The notes under the pieces: model-generated
Seen by the model: the letters and a program-made list of their open reading frames with translations, nothing else
Database searches by the model: none
What the model was told of the DNA's origin: nothing
Assembly (NCBI GenBank): GCA_021186555.1
Contig: JAJKFL010000427.1
Span: 21,687,238 to 21,751,237 of the forward strand
DNA from: Reticulitermes speratus
Taxonomy: Eukaryota > Arthropoda > Insecta > Blattodea > Rhinotermitidae
DNA length: 64,000 bases
Direction of reading: 5' to 3'
Made by a program: the position numbers and the translations under genes
Part shown: positions 24,901-34,500 of the stretch, in pieces
Layout of the letters: the number at the start of each line of letters is the position of its first letter
How positions within the stretch are numbered: position 1 is the first letter of the stretch

Positions 24901-27682
24901 AATAAAACAAAATTGTTAAAGCACACACATAAGAACCACATCAGCACAGACTTAACCTTTAGCGGCCGGACTTATTTCTCAGCGTTGCCCTTTAAATCGA
25001 GATAAGTGGCCTACTTTACGGCACAAGCCCTGTGTGATCGGGTCTGCGGTCCCCGCGTTGGCCGTTTAAACATTAGCGCTATCGTTAGAAAAACTTTAAT
25101 ATTATTTTATCTGGAAGAGATAAAATGGTGGAATTACTTCCATTTTGTAGAAATTGGAACAGGCTTTTAGCAGAGCACATTAGAAATTCAGCATGTATCC
25201 TTACTGCCTAAATAAACATAATACAATTTCATATTCTTGTGAATTTGAATTTTATGTCGTCATTTTTGTGGCTGGTCGAGACATTCCTTTTACCGGATTC
25301 CTTTTTCTCGTTTTCACGAGACATATTCGTGCCTATCGTTCAGCAGTAATCAGTTCTTATTAGTAACACTAAATGATTGTTGTTAGTCTAAACAGTGTAA
25401 GGTTTGTTCAGCGTCATTACAAGATTGACCGAGAAGGAAAAAATCAGCCCACCTTACTACGCAAAATACTCAACACCAAGAAACGTTGTTGTGATGACTC
25501 ACTTCACTGTTACAGTATTGCCTTTACTAACCAACACACCTCCTAATGAATGCACACCCAACTGAAATAAAACACTGTTTCAATAACACTTCGCTAGACT
25601 AAACACTACACATATTGGCTTCCATCGGTACCAACAACGCTTAGAGAAAAACAGAACTACGCGCCGAAAGACTTTCCAAACCCACAGACATACTTATACG
25701 CGTTTTTGAACCTAAAATGAAGGTTCAGAAAACAAAGAGAAGTTCTCGTCTTCAAGAAATTATTGAAGAGTGTTTTAAATTTAAGAAAAACATAAAAGAT
25801 TTGTTTGATGTTTTATTTGGAATAAGGCAGCAGAGATATAGTACATTTTTGCATACGAAAGTAAACGTCGCCTGATATCATTTTCTTAGAACGAAATTGA
25901 ATGCAATGCCTGCCATAATAAAATAATAAACACAGATTAATTTATGGCTTGCACACTAGCTTACAGTACGTATCTTTGTAATTTTAGACCCGCCTTATCT
26001 ACAGAAATTGATCTTTTCATTGGCTCCGAGAAACAGAAAGTTGACAGGCGCTTGCATACTCCACGTGGAGTGAAAGGGCCATTGTATGGTGTCCCTTTGA
26101 AATATAAAGCCCGATTATATGAATCACTGTAGGTCAATTTATGGCCAACACGATACTGTATGCAGACGGCAGAAAAACAACTTGCAAGGCAGTTCGCTTT
26201 GCTTATGAAGCTCAAAGCTGATAAAGCCTCTTCAATGTTAAAGCCTGAGTTCCTGCCTGGGGTAAAGTGGTCGGAGCGTGAAGCAAACCAAACATTTCAT
26301 CTAACGCGGAATTGGGAGCTATACATGTTCCCTACATGTTTTTAAAGCTGTGGGAGCTCTCTTGAGCGGTCCTAGGCAGCAAAGGACGACTGACAATTTA
26401 AAGGGCCCCGTCATTTATATAGGACGCACGGACTCTAAAGGTTAAAACATGTTAACATCCAAGCACACTGAACTACTTACAAGAAAAGAAAATGTAGCTG
26501 ATGTGAGAAAAAAGAAGCAATATTCTGTTATCCAGTACGTGCCTTAGTTTTGGAAAGGGACATTTGGTGTTCAGCTACCCGCCTTAAGTTATGAACAAAA
26601 TTATGACCAACAAAGCCTCTGTGACACTGATCATTGCCACCACAAAACAAAACAAAAAATGTTTTTCTTTTGACTACAAACGTATGAACAGAACTTAAAT
26701 GCTATAGAAACTTGTGCATTTTGGCAATTATTTATACACACATAAAGAAAATAAAAAATAAACACCTATACACATGTGCATGCATGCATGTGTGTGTGTA
26801 AAACCTCAAATAGACATGAAAGGTGCTACACACAGAAAAGAATCCTACAATAAAGGTCACTGTATAACTAACACAAAATATGGCAACACTGCAAAGAAGT
26901 GCCAAGTAAAGGCTCAGGTACAGACTTAAAATCCTGCAGCAATCCCTCGGTTAAATTATACATAAATACACTACATATTATATTATGTAATAATATACAT
27001 CATTTTTATTGAAATATATTTGGGTGTTACACCCAAATATACATCATATATTATACACCAAGAAGGGCTCTTCTTGGTCCACTTGACCATTAAGAATGAA
27101 GGGAAAAAATGAAATGAAGGGAACCAACCACTCAACAAGGCAGTGTCACATTCCAGAAGAATGGAATCCTCAAATGCCATGTAACTTACCTATAATAAAC
27201 AACAATACTCTGTAGTCTGTAAACAGCTGCCAATTTACTGTCTGCATCTTTTGGATTTCCTTCATTTGAGTATTTTACTTAATACAGAAAATGATTTCTA
27301 ACAATACTTTTCCCACAGAAACTCGATGACAGCAAGAAGAGGAATGAGCCTCAAAGGCAATAGGTTATCTGTGTGTCAGATTCACAGTCATGGTAAAATG
27401 AATAAATTCTACATAACCTACTTCTTTGCAACATGTCCCATGGAATTTTAACCTAAACAAACTCTCTTCATTCTTCAGCAGTTGTAATGAACTCACTGTG
27501 TAACATGTACCTATATTTATCACATAGCTCTTCATGTTACAGTGCTGGGAAGTGCTAAGGAGAAGACGGGATGAATCTTCAGCCCAGCAGCGTCTAGGTA
27601 GTGTGAGATTGAACAGCCCATAGAACGGAGTTCCACCCACAGTGGAAGTCTGCTGCTGCACAATGTCTACCACTGTCTCAAC
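15725..27682 (-). CDS. APEH: Acylaminoacyl-peptidase (APEH), partial gene
   Basis: Six minus-strand exons (27682-27511, 24833-24576, 22632-22495, 18801-18581, 18472-18393, 15933-15725) with consistent phases encode the propeller end and the alpha/beta-hydrolase domain of an acylamino-acid-releasing enzyme, a cytosolic prolyl-oligopeptidase-family peptidase that removes N-acylated residues from peptides. Key motifs are VNPHGGPHS, VNYRGSIGAGQ, the nucleophile GGSHGGF, ALNPVTDL with DIPDW, and TLLLIGSKEKRVP. The last exon reads with a one-base frame break, and the expected catalytic Asp of GxxDxRVP is Glu. The 5' exons (about half the protein) and the His exon were not found. It may be a pseudogene, a divergent paralogue or a gene hit by sequence errors. 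Confidence 0.85.
15934..18392. other. APEH intron with repeats
   Basis: No exon recognised. A 44-bp near-tandem duplication (ACCTGCTTCCAGTACAGGG) is at 17225-17293. A LINE 3' fragment occupies 17905-18335. An open stretch at 16644-16871 on the minus strand was judged a chance frame. Confidence 0.5.
17905..18335 (+). mobile_element. Non-LTR retrotransposon ORF2 C-terminus
   Basis: Plus-strand frames, with a few stops, read as the end of a LINE ORF2: WCWRRMEKISWADRVRNEEV, WIGHILRRNCLLKHVIEGK, and a terminal RFEKGYGPVVRQT. These are very common in insect genomes. The copy is 5' truncated and decayed. Clade uncertain (RTE or Jockey type). Confidence 0.8.
18393..18472 (-). CDS. APEH: APEH exon with DIPDW
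   Basis: 80 bases, acceptor TTTTGCAG, donor GTAAGTTC. Reads DLFKAVVALNPVTDLTAM and ends in DIPDW, a segment following the nucleophile elbow in APEH. Phase 0 in, phase 2 out, matching its neighbours. Confidence 0.9.
18581..18801 (-). CDS. APEH: APEH exon with nucleophile GGSHGG
   Basis: 221 bases. Acceptor TTATTACAG, donor GTAATAAT. Encodes GFGILMVNYRGSIGAGQ and LYGGSHGGFLVTH, where the Ser of GGSHGG is the catalytic nucleophile. Uninterrupted frame. Confidence 0.92.
20522..20567 (+). ncRNA. Hammerhead-like module, perfect stem I
   Basis: Stem I pairs ACCUCC (20522-20527) with GGAGGU (20562-20567), six perfect pairs. The core is CUAAGGA (G5 to A), then U and a 7-bp stem II around a short loop, then AAAAC (G12 to A), then AU-GU-A before the predicted cut. 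Two key core Gs are mutated, so it should be inactive, but the fold is preserved. Confidence 0.5.
21710..21752 (+). ncRNA. Degenerate hammerhead-like module
   Basis: Core CUGAGGA at 21716-21722 with a 5-bp stem I (CUCCUC against GAGGAU, last pair mismatched). The GAAAC box is eroded to CCACA. Recognised by its pairing and its similarity to the module at 20522. Confidence 0.35.
22495..22632 (-). CDS. APEH: APEH exon with VNPHGGPHS
   Basis: 138 bases. Acceptor GTGTTTCAG, donor GTAAGATA. Encodes SFNAIYFGPE, then VPVIVNPHGGPHSV, the strand leading to the oxyanion region of the hydrolase domain. Splice phases 1 and 1 match both neighbours. Confidence 0.92.
22850..23260 (+). mobile_element. Mariner-family transposase fragment
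   Basis: Plus-strand reading contains HLPHSPNLTPSDFHLFGPLK, the characteristic C-terminal segment of mariner transposases that follows the second catalytic Asp region. Upstream frames are broken. A dead fragment in the APEH intron. Confidence 0.8.
24223..24383. mobile_element. Short piggyBac-type MITE
   Basis: 161 bases flanked by TTAA on both sides (24219-24222 and 24384-24387). Ends CCCTCTGGCACAGG and, inverted, CCCTGTGGCATTGG. TTAA duplication with CCCT ends is the hallmark of piggyBac-like elements. It shares TTGCCCTTTAAATC with the larger element at 24956. Confidence 0.72.
24576..24833 (-). CDS. APEH: APEH exon, end of propeller
   Basis: 258 bases. Acceptor ATATTTTCAG, donor GTAAGTAA. 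Encodes DKSVTELACPEGS and VQNDIVICTRSSLKSPP, the last propeller blades before the hydrolase domain. Phase 1 in and 1 out, which joins INI-E-DKSV correctly with the upstream exon. Confidence 0.9.
24956..26441. mobile_element. piggyBac-type non-autonomous element, 1.5 kb
   Basis: Flanked by TTAA at 24952-24955 and 26442-26445. Terminal inverted repeats start CCTTTAGCGGCCGGAC on the left and CCTTTAGAGTCCGTGC on the right (inverted). Subterminal inverted copies of GCCCTTTAAAT occur near 24985 and 26396. No transposase frame longer than about 80 codons was found, so it is likely non-autonomous. It lies in an APEH intron. Confidence 0.75.
26990..27060. repeat. AT-rich hairpin, 12-bp arms
   Basis: TATATTTGGGTG and its reverse complement flank TTA at about 27013-27039, inside a run of TATA-like repeats. 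Probably the centre of a small foldback element. Confidence 0.6.
27110..27178 (-). repeat. Solo end of the GAGGATTC foldback family
   Basis: On the minus strand this reads GAGGATTCCATTCTTCTGG, then an AATGTGACACTG-like stretch and GTGGTTGG, closely matching the arms of the foldback at 41256-41436. Confidence 0.5.
27511..27682 (-). CDS. APEH: APEH exon, propeller (most 5' recognised)
   Basis: 172 bases. Acceptor TTGGTAG, donor GTACATGT. Encodes VETVVDIVQQQTSTVGGTPF, then LPRRCWAEDSSRLLLST, typical of an APEH propeller blade (a W-S/A-D-S motif). No upstream APEH exon was found to its right. Confidence 0.85.
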
Positions 27683-28437
27683 CTACCAACAGACAACAAA
27701 CACCTCACTTACATTCCCAAACACTAATAACAGAACTGTTAAGAAATTCAAAATATTCTTGTTCAAATTGTGGTACATAAATTCACACCACCCAAAAGTC
27801 CAGCAGCCCATAAAATCGTTTATCCTTCATTGGTGTCGCACATTCAATAGACATAATAAAATTGTTGGTCCATGGAACAAAAACACAAATACATACAGAT
27901 AACATCTAGTGTGGAACAAAACTGCAACTTCCACAGAATGAGACACAAACATCTCCTGCTCGTGACCTCAGTTTACAATTTGGTATTGCGTATTGGGGTA
28001 ATCTTTTAATAAAGAAATCAATGACAAAACTTGTTTTGGTGCATTTGTTGGTGTGAGTTAATCAATGGTAAAGGAGAGTTTATATCTCTTCTCCCTCCCT
28101 TACACAAATCTTACTTACTTTAAATTAATCCTACTAACTAACTCCATGGAGCAGAGTCCTTCTTGGGATCGGCCACATATCGAATATACAAGAACAAATG
28201 TCTTTGAATAGTGTACCTTATATTATCAAGACAACCATTCTTGAAACCCTGAACGTGAAGTCATCAGTTTTCTGCGTAACGTTTGTATATAACCACCACA
28301 CTGCCAGACGATATCACATACTCTGAGATCGTAACCTTGACCACAGCATTAACTCTCACGGCTCTGAAGCTTCCAGTTGTATCTTGCCTACCTTATGTAG
28401 GAATGCATGACTCATCAACTGCTCTCATTGATTGCAG
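27683..28437. other. Spacer between oppositely oriented partial genes
   Basis: No exon, promoter or CpG-like feature recognised. To its left the first recognised APEH exon lacks upstream exons; to its right the first recognised Corin-like exon lacks upstream exons. Confidence 0.5.
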
Positions 28438-28547
28438 GCATATGTCTGCCGGTGATTGCGAGTTTCTGCCGGCATCACAATGTTCCCTACATCTTCACGG
28501 CATTCCCCAACTACATGGGGAACTTCAACCAGCGAGATGAGCAGCAG
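28438..28547 (+). CDS. Corin: Corin-like exon, start of frizzled domain
   Basis: Acceptor TGATTGCAG, donor GTCAGTAC. Reads [17 protein letters not shown], then [15 protein letters not shown], the first cysteines and the conserved FPNYMG of frizzled CRDs. It ends in phase 0, matching the next exon. Confidence 0.88.
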
Positions 28548-31500
28548 GTCAGTACTGCTACCATGACGTCACGTACGTAAGGTAGAAGAATCTAGATTTG
28601 AACATTTGGATGTGTCTCAGTTTTTATGATAATGACCCATGTTACGAGAATAATGGCTAACCTGAATGGATGCCAATGGGATCTCCGTGTTCAATCAAAT
28701 CAGGGGCGTCCAACCTTTTCTGGCAAAGAGCCACAGCCGTTAGTGTTGGCTGATTCGCGGGCCGCATTTGTAAAAATCACAAGACGTAGTGTACCAAACA
28801 GCCTAAATTATTGTAAGATCTTCATACTATATACATAATTTACAAATGTGGCCGCAGGCCGCATTACACAACCCGGCGGCCCGCGGGTTGGACACCCACG
28901 AATTAAATGTTATTTGGAATATTGGTACAAGAATGACAAAGTAAGAGATACACTTCACAAACTTAAACATTTGCAGTGAATAAACTAATTGGTATACGAC
29001 AGCAGTGTTTTATATTTTCCCTCCTAACATTATAGGGCTCAACAATTTTCCCATTGTGCTTTGATGGTTTGTCTTATTTTTCCGAATAAACAAAGATTAC
29101 CTTCCTGAACATCAGAAAATATCGCTAGTCTTTGTCAAGAGTCGTGATGTTTTCCTGGAGGAATTTAGATTAAATTCGTGCCTTGAATGCCCCAGTTCAA
29201 ATGACAGGTTACAGTTAATGCCTCACACATCTTTTGCGAATTTAGAAGACCCGTTAATAAAATGCAGTTGACAAAACCGGTTCATATTTTTGTGTTTAGG
29301 ATAGTTTCAAGGTTATAAAATTGATTCAGATCACACGAAGGTTTTATCAGCATTTAAGAAGCCATGGTAATATAAACACAATCTCTAAATTGCAACTCGT
29401 GATGATAATATTTAAGAAATAAGATACGAGCTAGTTGAAGATTCGTGTCTTCTGGAATGTTGCGCCGTTTAGACTGGTAAAGAGTTAACAACTTTTTGAA
29501 GGACCGTGGAGCCACTACCTTTAGTGTTAAGCAGTCCAAGAACAGTGTCTGACCCTGAAGAAGGAGGCAATACTAAGCCTCGAATCGTCTATAACTATTT
29601 ACCAGTCGACACCATAGTAAGAATAGCAAATCTTTATCCGCAAGACTTGCATGGCGTAGCAACTGAAGCAACGGGCTGTGACAGAGGCGAAGTCTGGTTC
29701 GTTATATTTGTAACAATTTGAAAAGGCTCACTGAAAATTCAACGCAATATCCCTTATCGATAAAAGTACGTACATATCGAAGCCGTCTGAAGCATATCGC
29801 CATCTGTCAGACCCTGACGGTAACTACATCTACTGCGAGTTGCGAAACCTCTCAGTCAATAACACTCCGCCTCCTCTTCTGTACATTTATTGTCTGACAC
29901 AAGGAGGATCAAGTATTGTCGATACATAGAATATCACACAGGGACTGTCTGTATAAACAAGACGCCTCAGGTCAATGAAACGAAACATATATTTGAGGCA
30001 TAGAACGGATGGGTTAAGCAATAAATAAATGTGGCACTGAAAACGGACATTTGGAAGCGCCGAAATAAGACAACAAAACGAATTCTGAAATACACTGTCT
30101 TGTGAAATTGTTCGGCTCGCTTTGTGGTGAACATGTGTGTTGTATTTCTATAGCTGGTGCCCTCGGGGTAGCCTTGATAATTTTGAAATATTCATTACAA
30201 GTTCTTAATTGTTTCCTAATTATCGCAAAGTACGTGGTTATTTCTAGTTTATAAATCTAACCTCTATTCAATGCCGAGGGATTCCAGATATCTCCAAAAT
30301 GTGTTCAGGTCTCACATTATCTGAGAGGATCGCATGTAAATAATGATGATATTTTGTAGGTATCTTATGACAAGAATATGCGAAACAATGTACTGGAAAA
30401 TGTGTTCATATGAGAATACAAGAACAGGAATTATTCATTATGTAATTATTTTTTCAGTTAATATTTTTTCGGTAGGTTAGTAGGCAGGTGTCCTCTTAAT
30501 TATAAGCTTCTCTTATTATGTAAACAAAGTTATGTTGGACTTCACTGTGTTAACTCAGTTTCAATAGCCGTGGTAAATACATAACTGATAATGGGCAGAG
30601 TAAAAACTGTGGCTTTATATTATCTGTACCTTGCATTTCAGTAATTAATTAATTAATTATTCCAACAAATGCTCTACACTATTTTAGTGTTTTCTTGTCC
30701 CTACATATGTTTCGGCACTTATAGTGCCATCTTCAGGGGTATCGTCGAGAGTGAATTTGATGCATTGACGATTATGAAGATTATGAACTCTCGACGACAC
30801 CGCTGAAGATGGCACTATGAGTGCCGAAACATAAGTAGGGACAAGAAAACACTAAAATAGTGTAGTGCATTTGTTGGAATAAATAATTAATTAAAGACTG
30901 TGGCTTTTTACACGTTCGTAACGTGCGAGTGGCTCACCCCACGTGCAGCTTTATACATGTTCGTAACGTGCGAGTGGCTCACCCCACGTGCAGCTTTTTA
31001 CACGTTCGTAACGTGCGAGTGGCACACCCCACGTGCAGCTTTATACACGTTCGTAACGTGCGAGTGGCTCACCCCACGTGCAGCTTTATACACGTTCGTA
31101 ACGTGCGAGTGACTCACCCCACGTGCAGCTTTATACACGTTCGTAACGTGCGAGTGGCTCACCCCACGTGCAGCTTTATACACGTTCGTAACGTGCGAGT
31201 GGCTCACCCCACGTGCAGCTCCAAATGGACGTACTTTATTGAAATACGATTTTATCAATAAATAATTTTGTCACTGGTCTCCACTGTAAACAAAATTATT
31301 TCCTGTGCACTGTTTGTTACGGAATAAATATTGCAGTGAATTTCCTTTAAAAAAAACTGCAGTTTTAAATGACGAGTGCAAAATTCTAAACTTAACCCCA
31401 TGATATAAAACCCACCTTAAATTTTCTGCCTTCACGTGTAACGTACACTAGGTTATGCTGCATGTTAACATGTAAATACAGTTACTGCGGCGTCTAAGAT

Positions 31501-34500
31501 TTTTGCACGAGGACCCATTAGGTAACGTCACTATCACTAGTGCCATAATCAAAATGGGTCTTATTAAATGTTATGGTCATCTGGGATGTGATTCACTGTA
31601 GTTTTGTATATCATATAATTATGCATTATATGTAAATTTGCTTTACTATAAAAGCGTCTGTATAAAACCCGGCGCTTGACTCCACCGTGAACCACTTCAT
31701 TTCACTAATAGCACCTCTGAGATCAGATTTAATATCATCCTAGTCCCAGAAAATGTGGGTTCTCCCCAAGACACATGAAACGAAATGTTCAAGAGACCAT
31801 TTCTCTTTGCGAAGTCTCAGTTCGACAACCCTCTAACAATAAATTTCAATTCCAGGCGTTCTTATCAATTATGCGTCGTTCCTGGAGATAACTAGTTCTA
31901 ATCTCGACCTTGTGACAGACCATTCTGAAGTATTCGCAATTTGCTCAGTTTCTCCAGGCAAATGCCGATAAACTACTGTCTGTTCAAATAGGCCAGATAT
32001 TCTACATCTTCATCACACCATTCGGCACTGCTTTGTTACAAAACCGTTATTAAGATGTTCAAGAATCAGCCAAGGCCGATCCTAGTGGCCGCGCGGTCTA
32101 AGGCGTGGTTATGCGGCCGCTCGCTTGCTGGAATTGCGGGTTCGAATCCCGCCGGGGGCCTGGATGTCTGTATCTTGTGACTGTTGTGTGTTGTCAGGTA
32201 TAGGTTGCTGCGACGGGCTGGTCCCTCGTCCAGAGGAGTCCTACCGAGTGTGGTGTGTCTGATGTGTGTGTCTGAGTGTGTCATTGAGTGTGATCAGGTG
32301 CAACAATAACCCTATACATGTGCAAGGAGTAGGCAGAAGAGGTCAGACTAAGAAAGGAAGAAAGACTCGGTCAATAACATTAGGTGGAAAGTTGAAACAT
32401 TGAAGCTCCTCCCTTCAATCCCACTGTTATTTCGTCATTACTAATCTCCTATTTGCCCTGTTCCTTCCGAGTGAGAAACGTGAAGATAAGAAAGTCGTTG
32501 TTTTATGTGTTGTAAGATAGCTCAGTCGGTATAGCCACTCGGTGCGGGTCGGACGTTCCAGGGATCGAATCCAGGTGGGGGCTAGATTTTCCGCGCCCGT
32601 CCTGACCGGCCCTGTGGCCCACCCAGCCTCCTATACAAGGGGTACCGGGTCATTCCTGGGGGTAAAGCGGCCGGGATATGGCGTTGATCAGCCCACCCCC
32701 ATTTAGCGCCGAAATTAAAGAGTAGAGCTATAAATCTACTCCCCTTCTGTGCTCTCATGGCAGGTTATTGGGTGACATTTACCTTTTTTGTGTGTTGTAA
32801 TATTTAGTTAATTTTGAGAAGAAGTGACAGTGAAAATTGTTATAAGCAAATTGTGTTAGGCAACTGACGTCTTTTCTGCTGTTATATTGTTACAGGAGCT
32901 GGAAGTTTATGACGCTGTGGTCGATGTTCGGTGCTATGAGTTGGCAGCACTGTTCCTGTGCTCGGTTTTTGTGCCGAAATGTGGCCCTGCAGGGCAACTT
33001 GTTACACCTTGCAGAAGCATTTGTTACGGTAAGGGTTTTGTCCACTATCTATTTCTAACTAGCTGGAAATATTTCACGTTTTAGAATTCAGCGCTGGAGA
33101 ACCTGTAAGTGGGATATTCAGCGTGCATCTGGAGTTCTCAATACATGTTCAAGGCCATCACATGAGAGCTTTATATAGTCAGGATTACAAGCTGGAGTGT
33201 TGGCCAATTCAAGGAACGAAAAAGCAGCAAGGAACGCAACCTGAAGGCTTACAATTACGTGCTATTTCTGTTTATGCGATATCAAGATGTTTATTGGTCA
33301 CGGGTTTTATGTGTCAAAATCCTTGCAGCAATTTCCGTAAATAAATTGGTCTCTGATTAAAATATTTTCAGAATTAGACATTTCTGTCACTTGAAGATCA
33401 ACCATATTATTATATAAAGTGTATTTAAAATATATCTAAATGCGACTGAAACTAATATAGGGAACGTAAATTTAAGTAGTGTTTTAAGTGTCTTATTTAA
33501 GGAGCTGCCAATTGTTAAGGCTGTATACCGTTGGTGACATGAGTGAATGAGTATGGAGCATTGGTGGAATGATACTGACAAAGGAAAGTCGAAGTACTCG
33601 GAAATCCCCCTATCCCAGTGCCACTTTGTCCACAAATCCCACATGGATTGACCCATGACTGAATCAGAGTCTCTCCGGTGGTACATCGGCGACTAACGGC
33701 CCGAGCCATGACATGGTATTCGTAGTGTCTTGAATCCTCTTATGATTGCCTAAGCGTGCCACTTCGGTACCCTTATTTCCTCCTTTCTTGCAGTACATTA
33801 ACGGCGTTAGGCATTAAGCCGCTCTTTACCCAGCCGCTCAATTCCAAAATGGCTTCTTTCAAGTACGTATTTTATGTTTCTGGTTTAACAGCCTCAGTTG
33901 ACTTTCCGAATATTAGCGCGGAAATTATTATTTGACGTCGTTGCTAATGCATTTTTGGATTAATTAAATGTTAACACATTTACATATGACTGATCAAATC
34001 CGCATAAAATATGAACTTGTGGCGATGCAAAATGTAACTACGTAGCAGCGCTAGATTGGCAGCTGCAGAGGTCCGTGAACAGCTTTGCACTTTATACACA
34101 AAGCGTGATTATGGGAGGAACACGTACATGGCTGAGAAATTCCTGTTTCATACAGACATGTCCTGTTTATTCAAACTTCCACTTTTGTTGAAATGCTTCT
34201 GAGATTACTGAACGATGGAATTCGTCTCTCGTCACACATATGAAAACTATGATTGTAACCACAGGTGACAGTACTGAATTTCACTTCGTTAGGAGCCGTA
34301 GATATAGGCCCATAGCACCGTGTGTAAAATAAACAAAATTACTGCGTTCTTTATGTTGTTGTAGTGTACCAGCTGCCTTTACAAAAACCGATGTTTTTTA
34401 CGTTTGCAGAAGACACTGAAGATGACGCCAATATAAGCGTCGAAACGCTTCTTACTAAACAAAACAGTAACTGTGATAAAGGCAGTCGGTACCCTAAATA

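Larger units (their letters stand above)
30643..30894. mobile_element. Foldback element, about 100-bp arms, paired hammerhead modules
   Basis: Nearly perfect inverted repeat from TTAATTAATTATTCC to its complement, with a short centre at about 30750-30790. Each arm carries a hammerhead-like module pointing inward (minus at 30693-30745, plus at 30795-30845). ACTGTGGCTTT on the left (30606) and right (30896) may be a target duplication. Confidence 0.8.

Noticed and set aside
29110-29271. 53-codon open stretch with an acceptor-like CAG upstream
   Set aside because: Length is within chance expectation, no Met or donor that fits, and no recognisable domain.
30998-31261. Long open frames on both strands in the 45-bp repeat
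   Set aside because: They are pure consequences of a stop-free 15-codon monomer; no start context or splice sites.
32140-32580. Candidate tRNA genes
   Set aside because: A and B boxes are present but the cloverleaf stems fail and long repeated bodies follow, so they are SINE heads.
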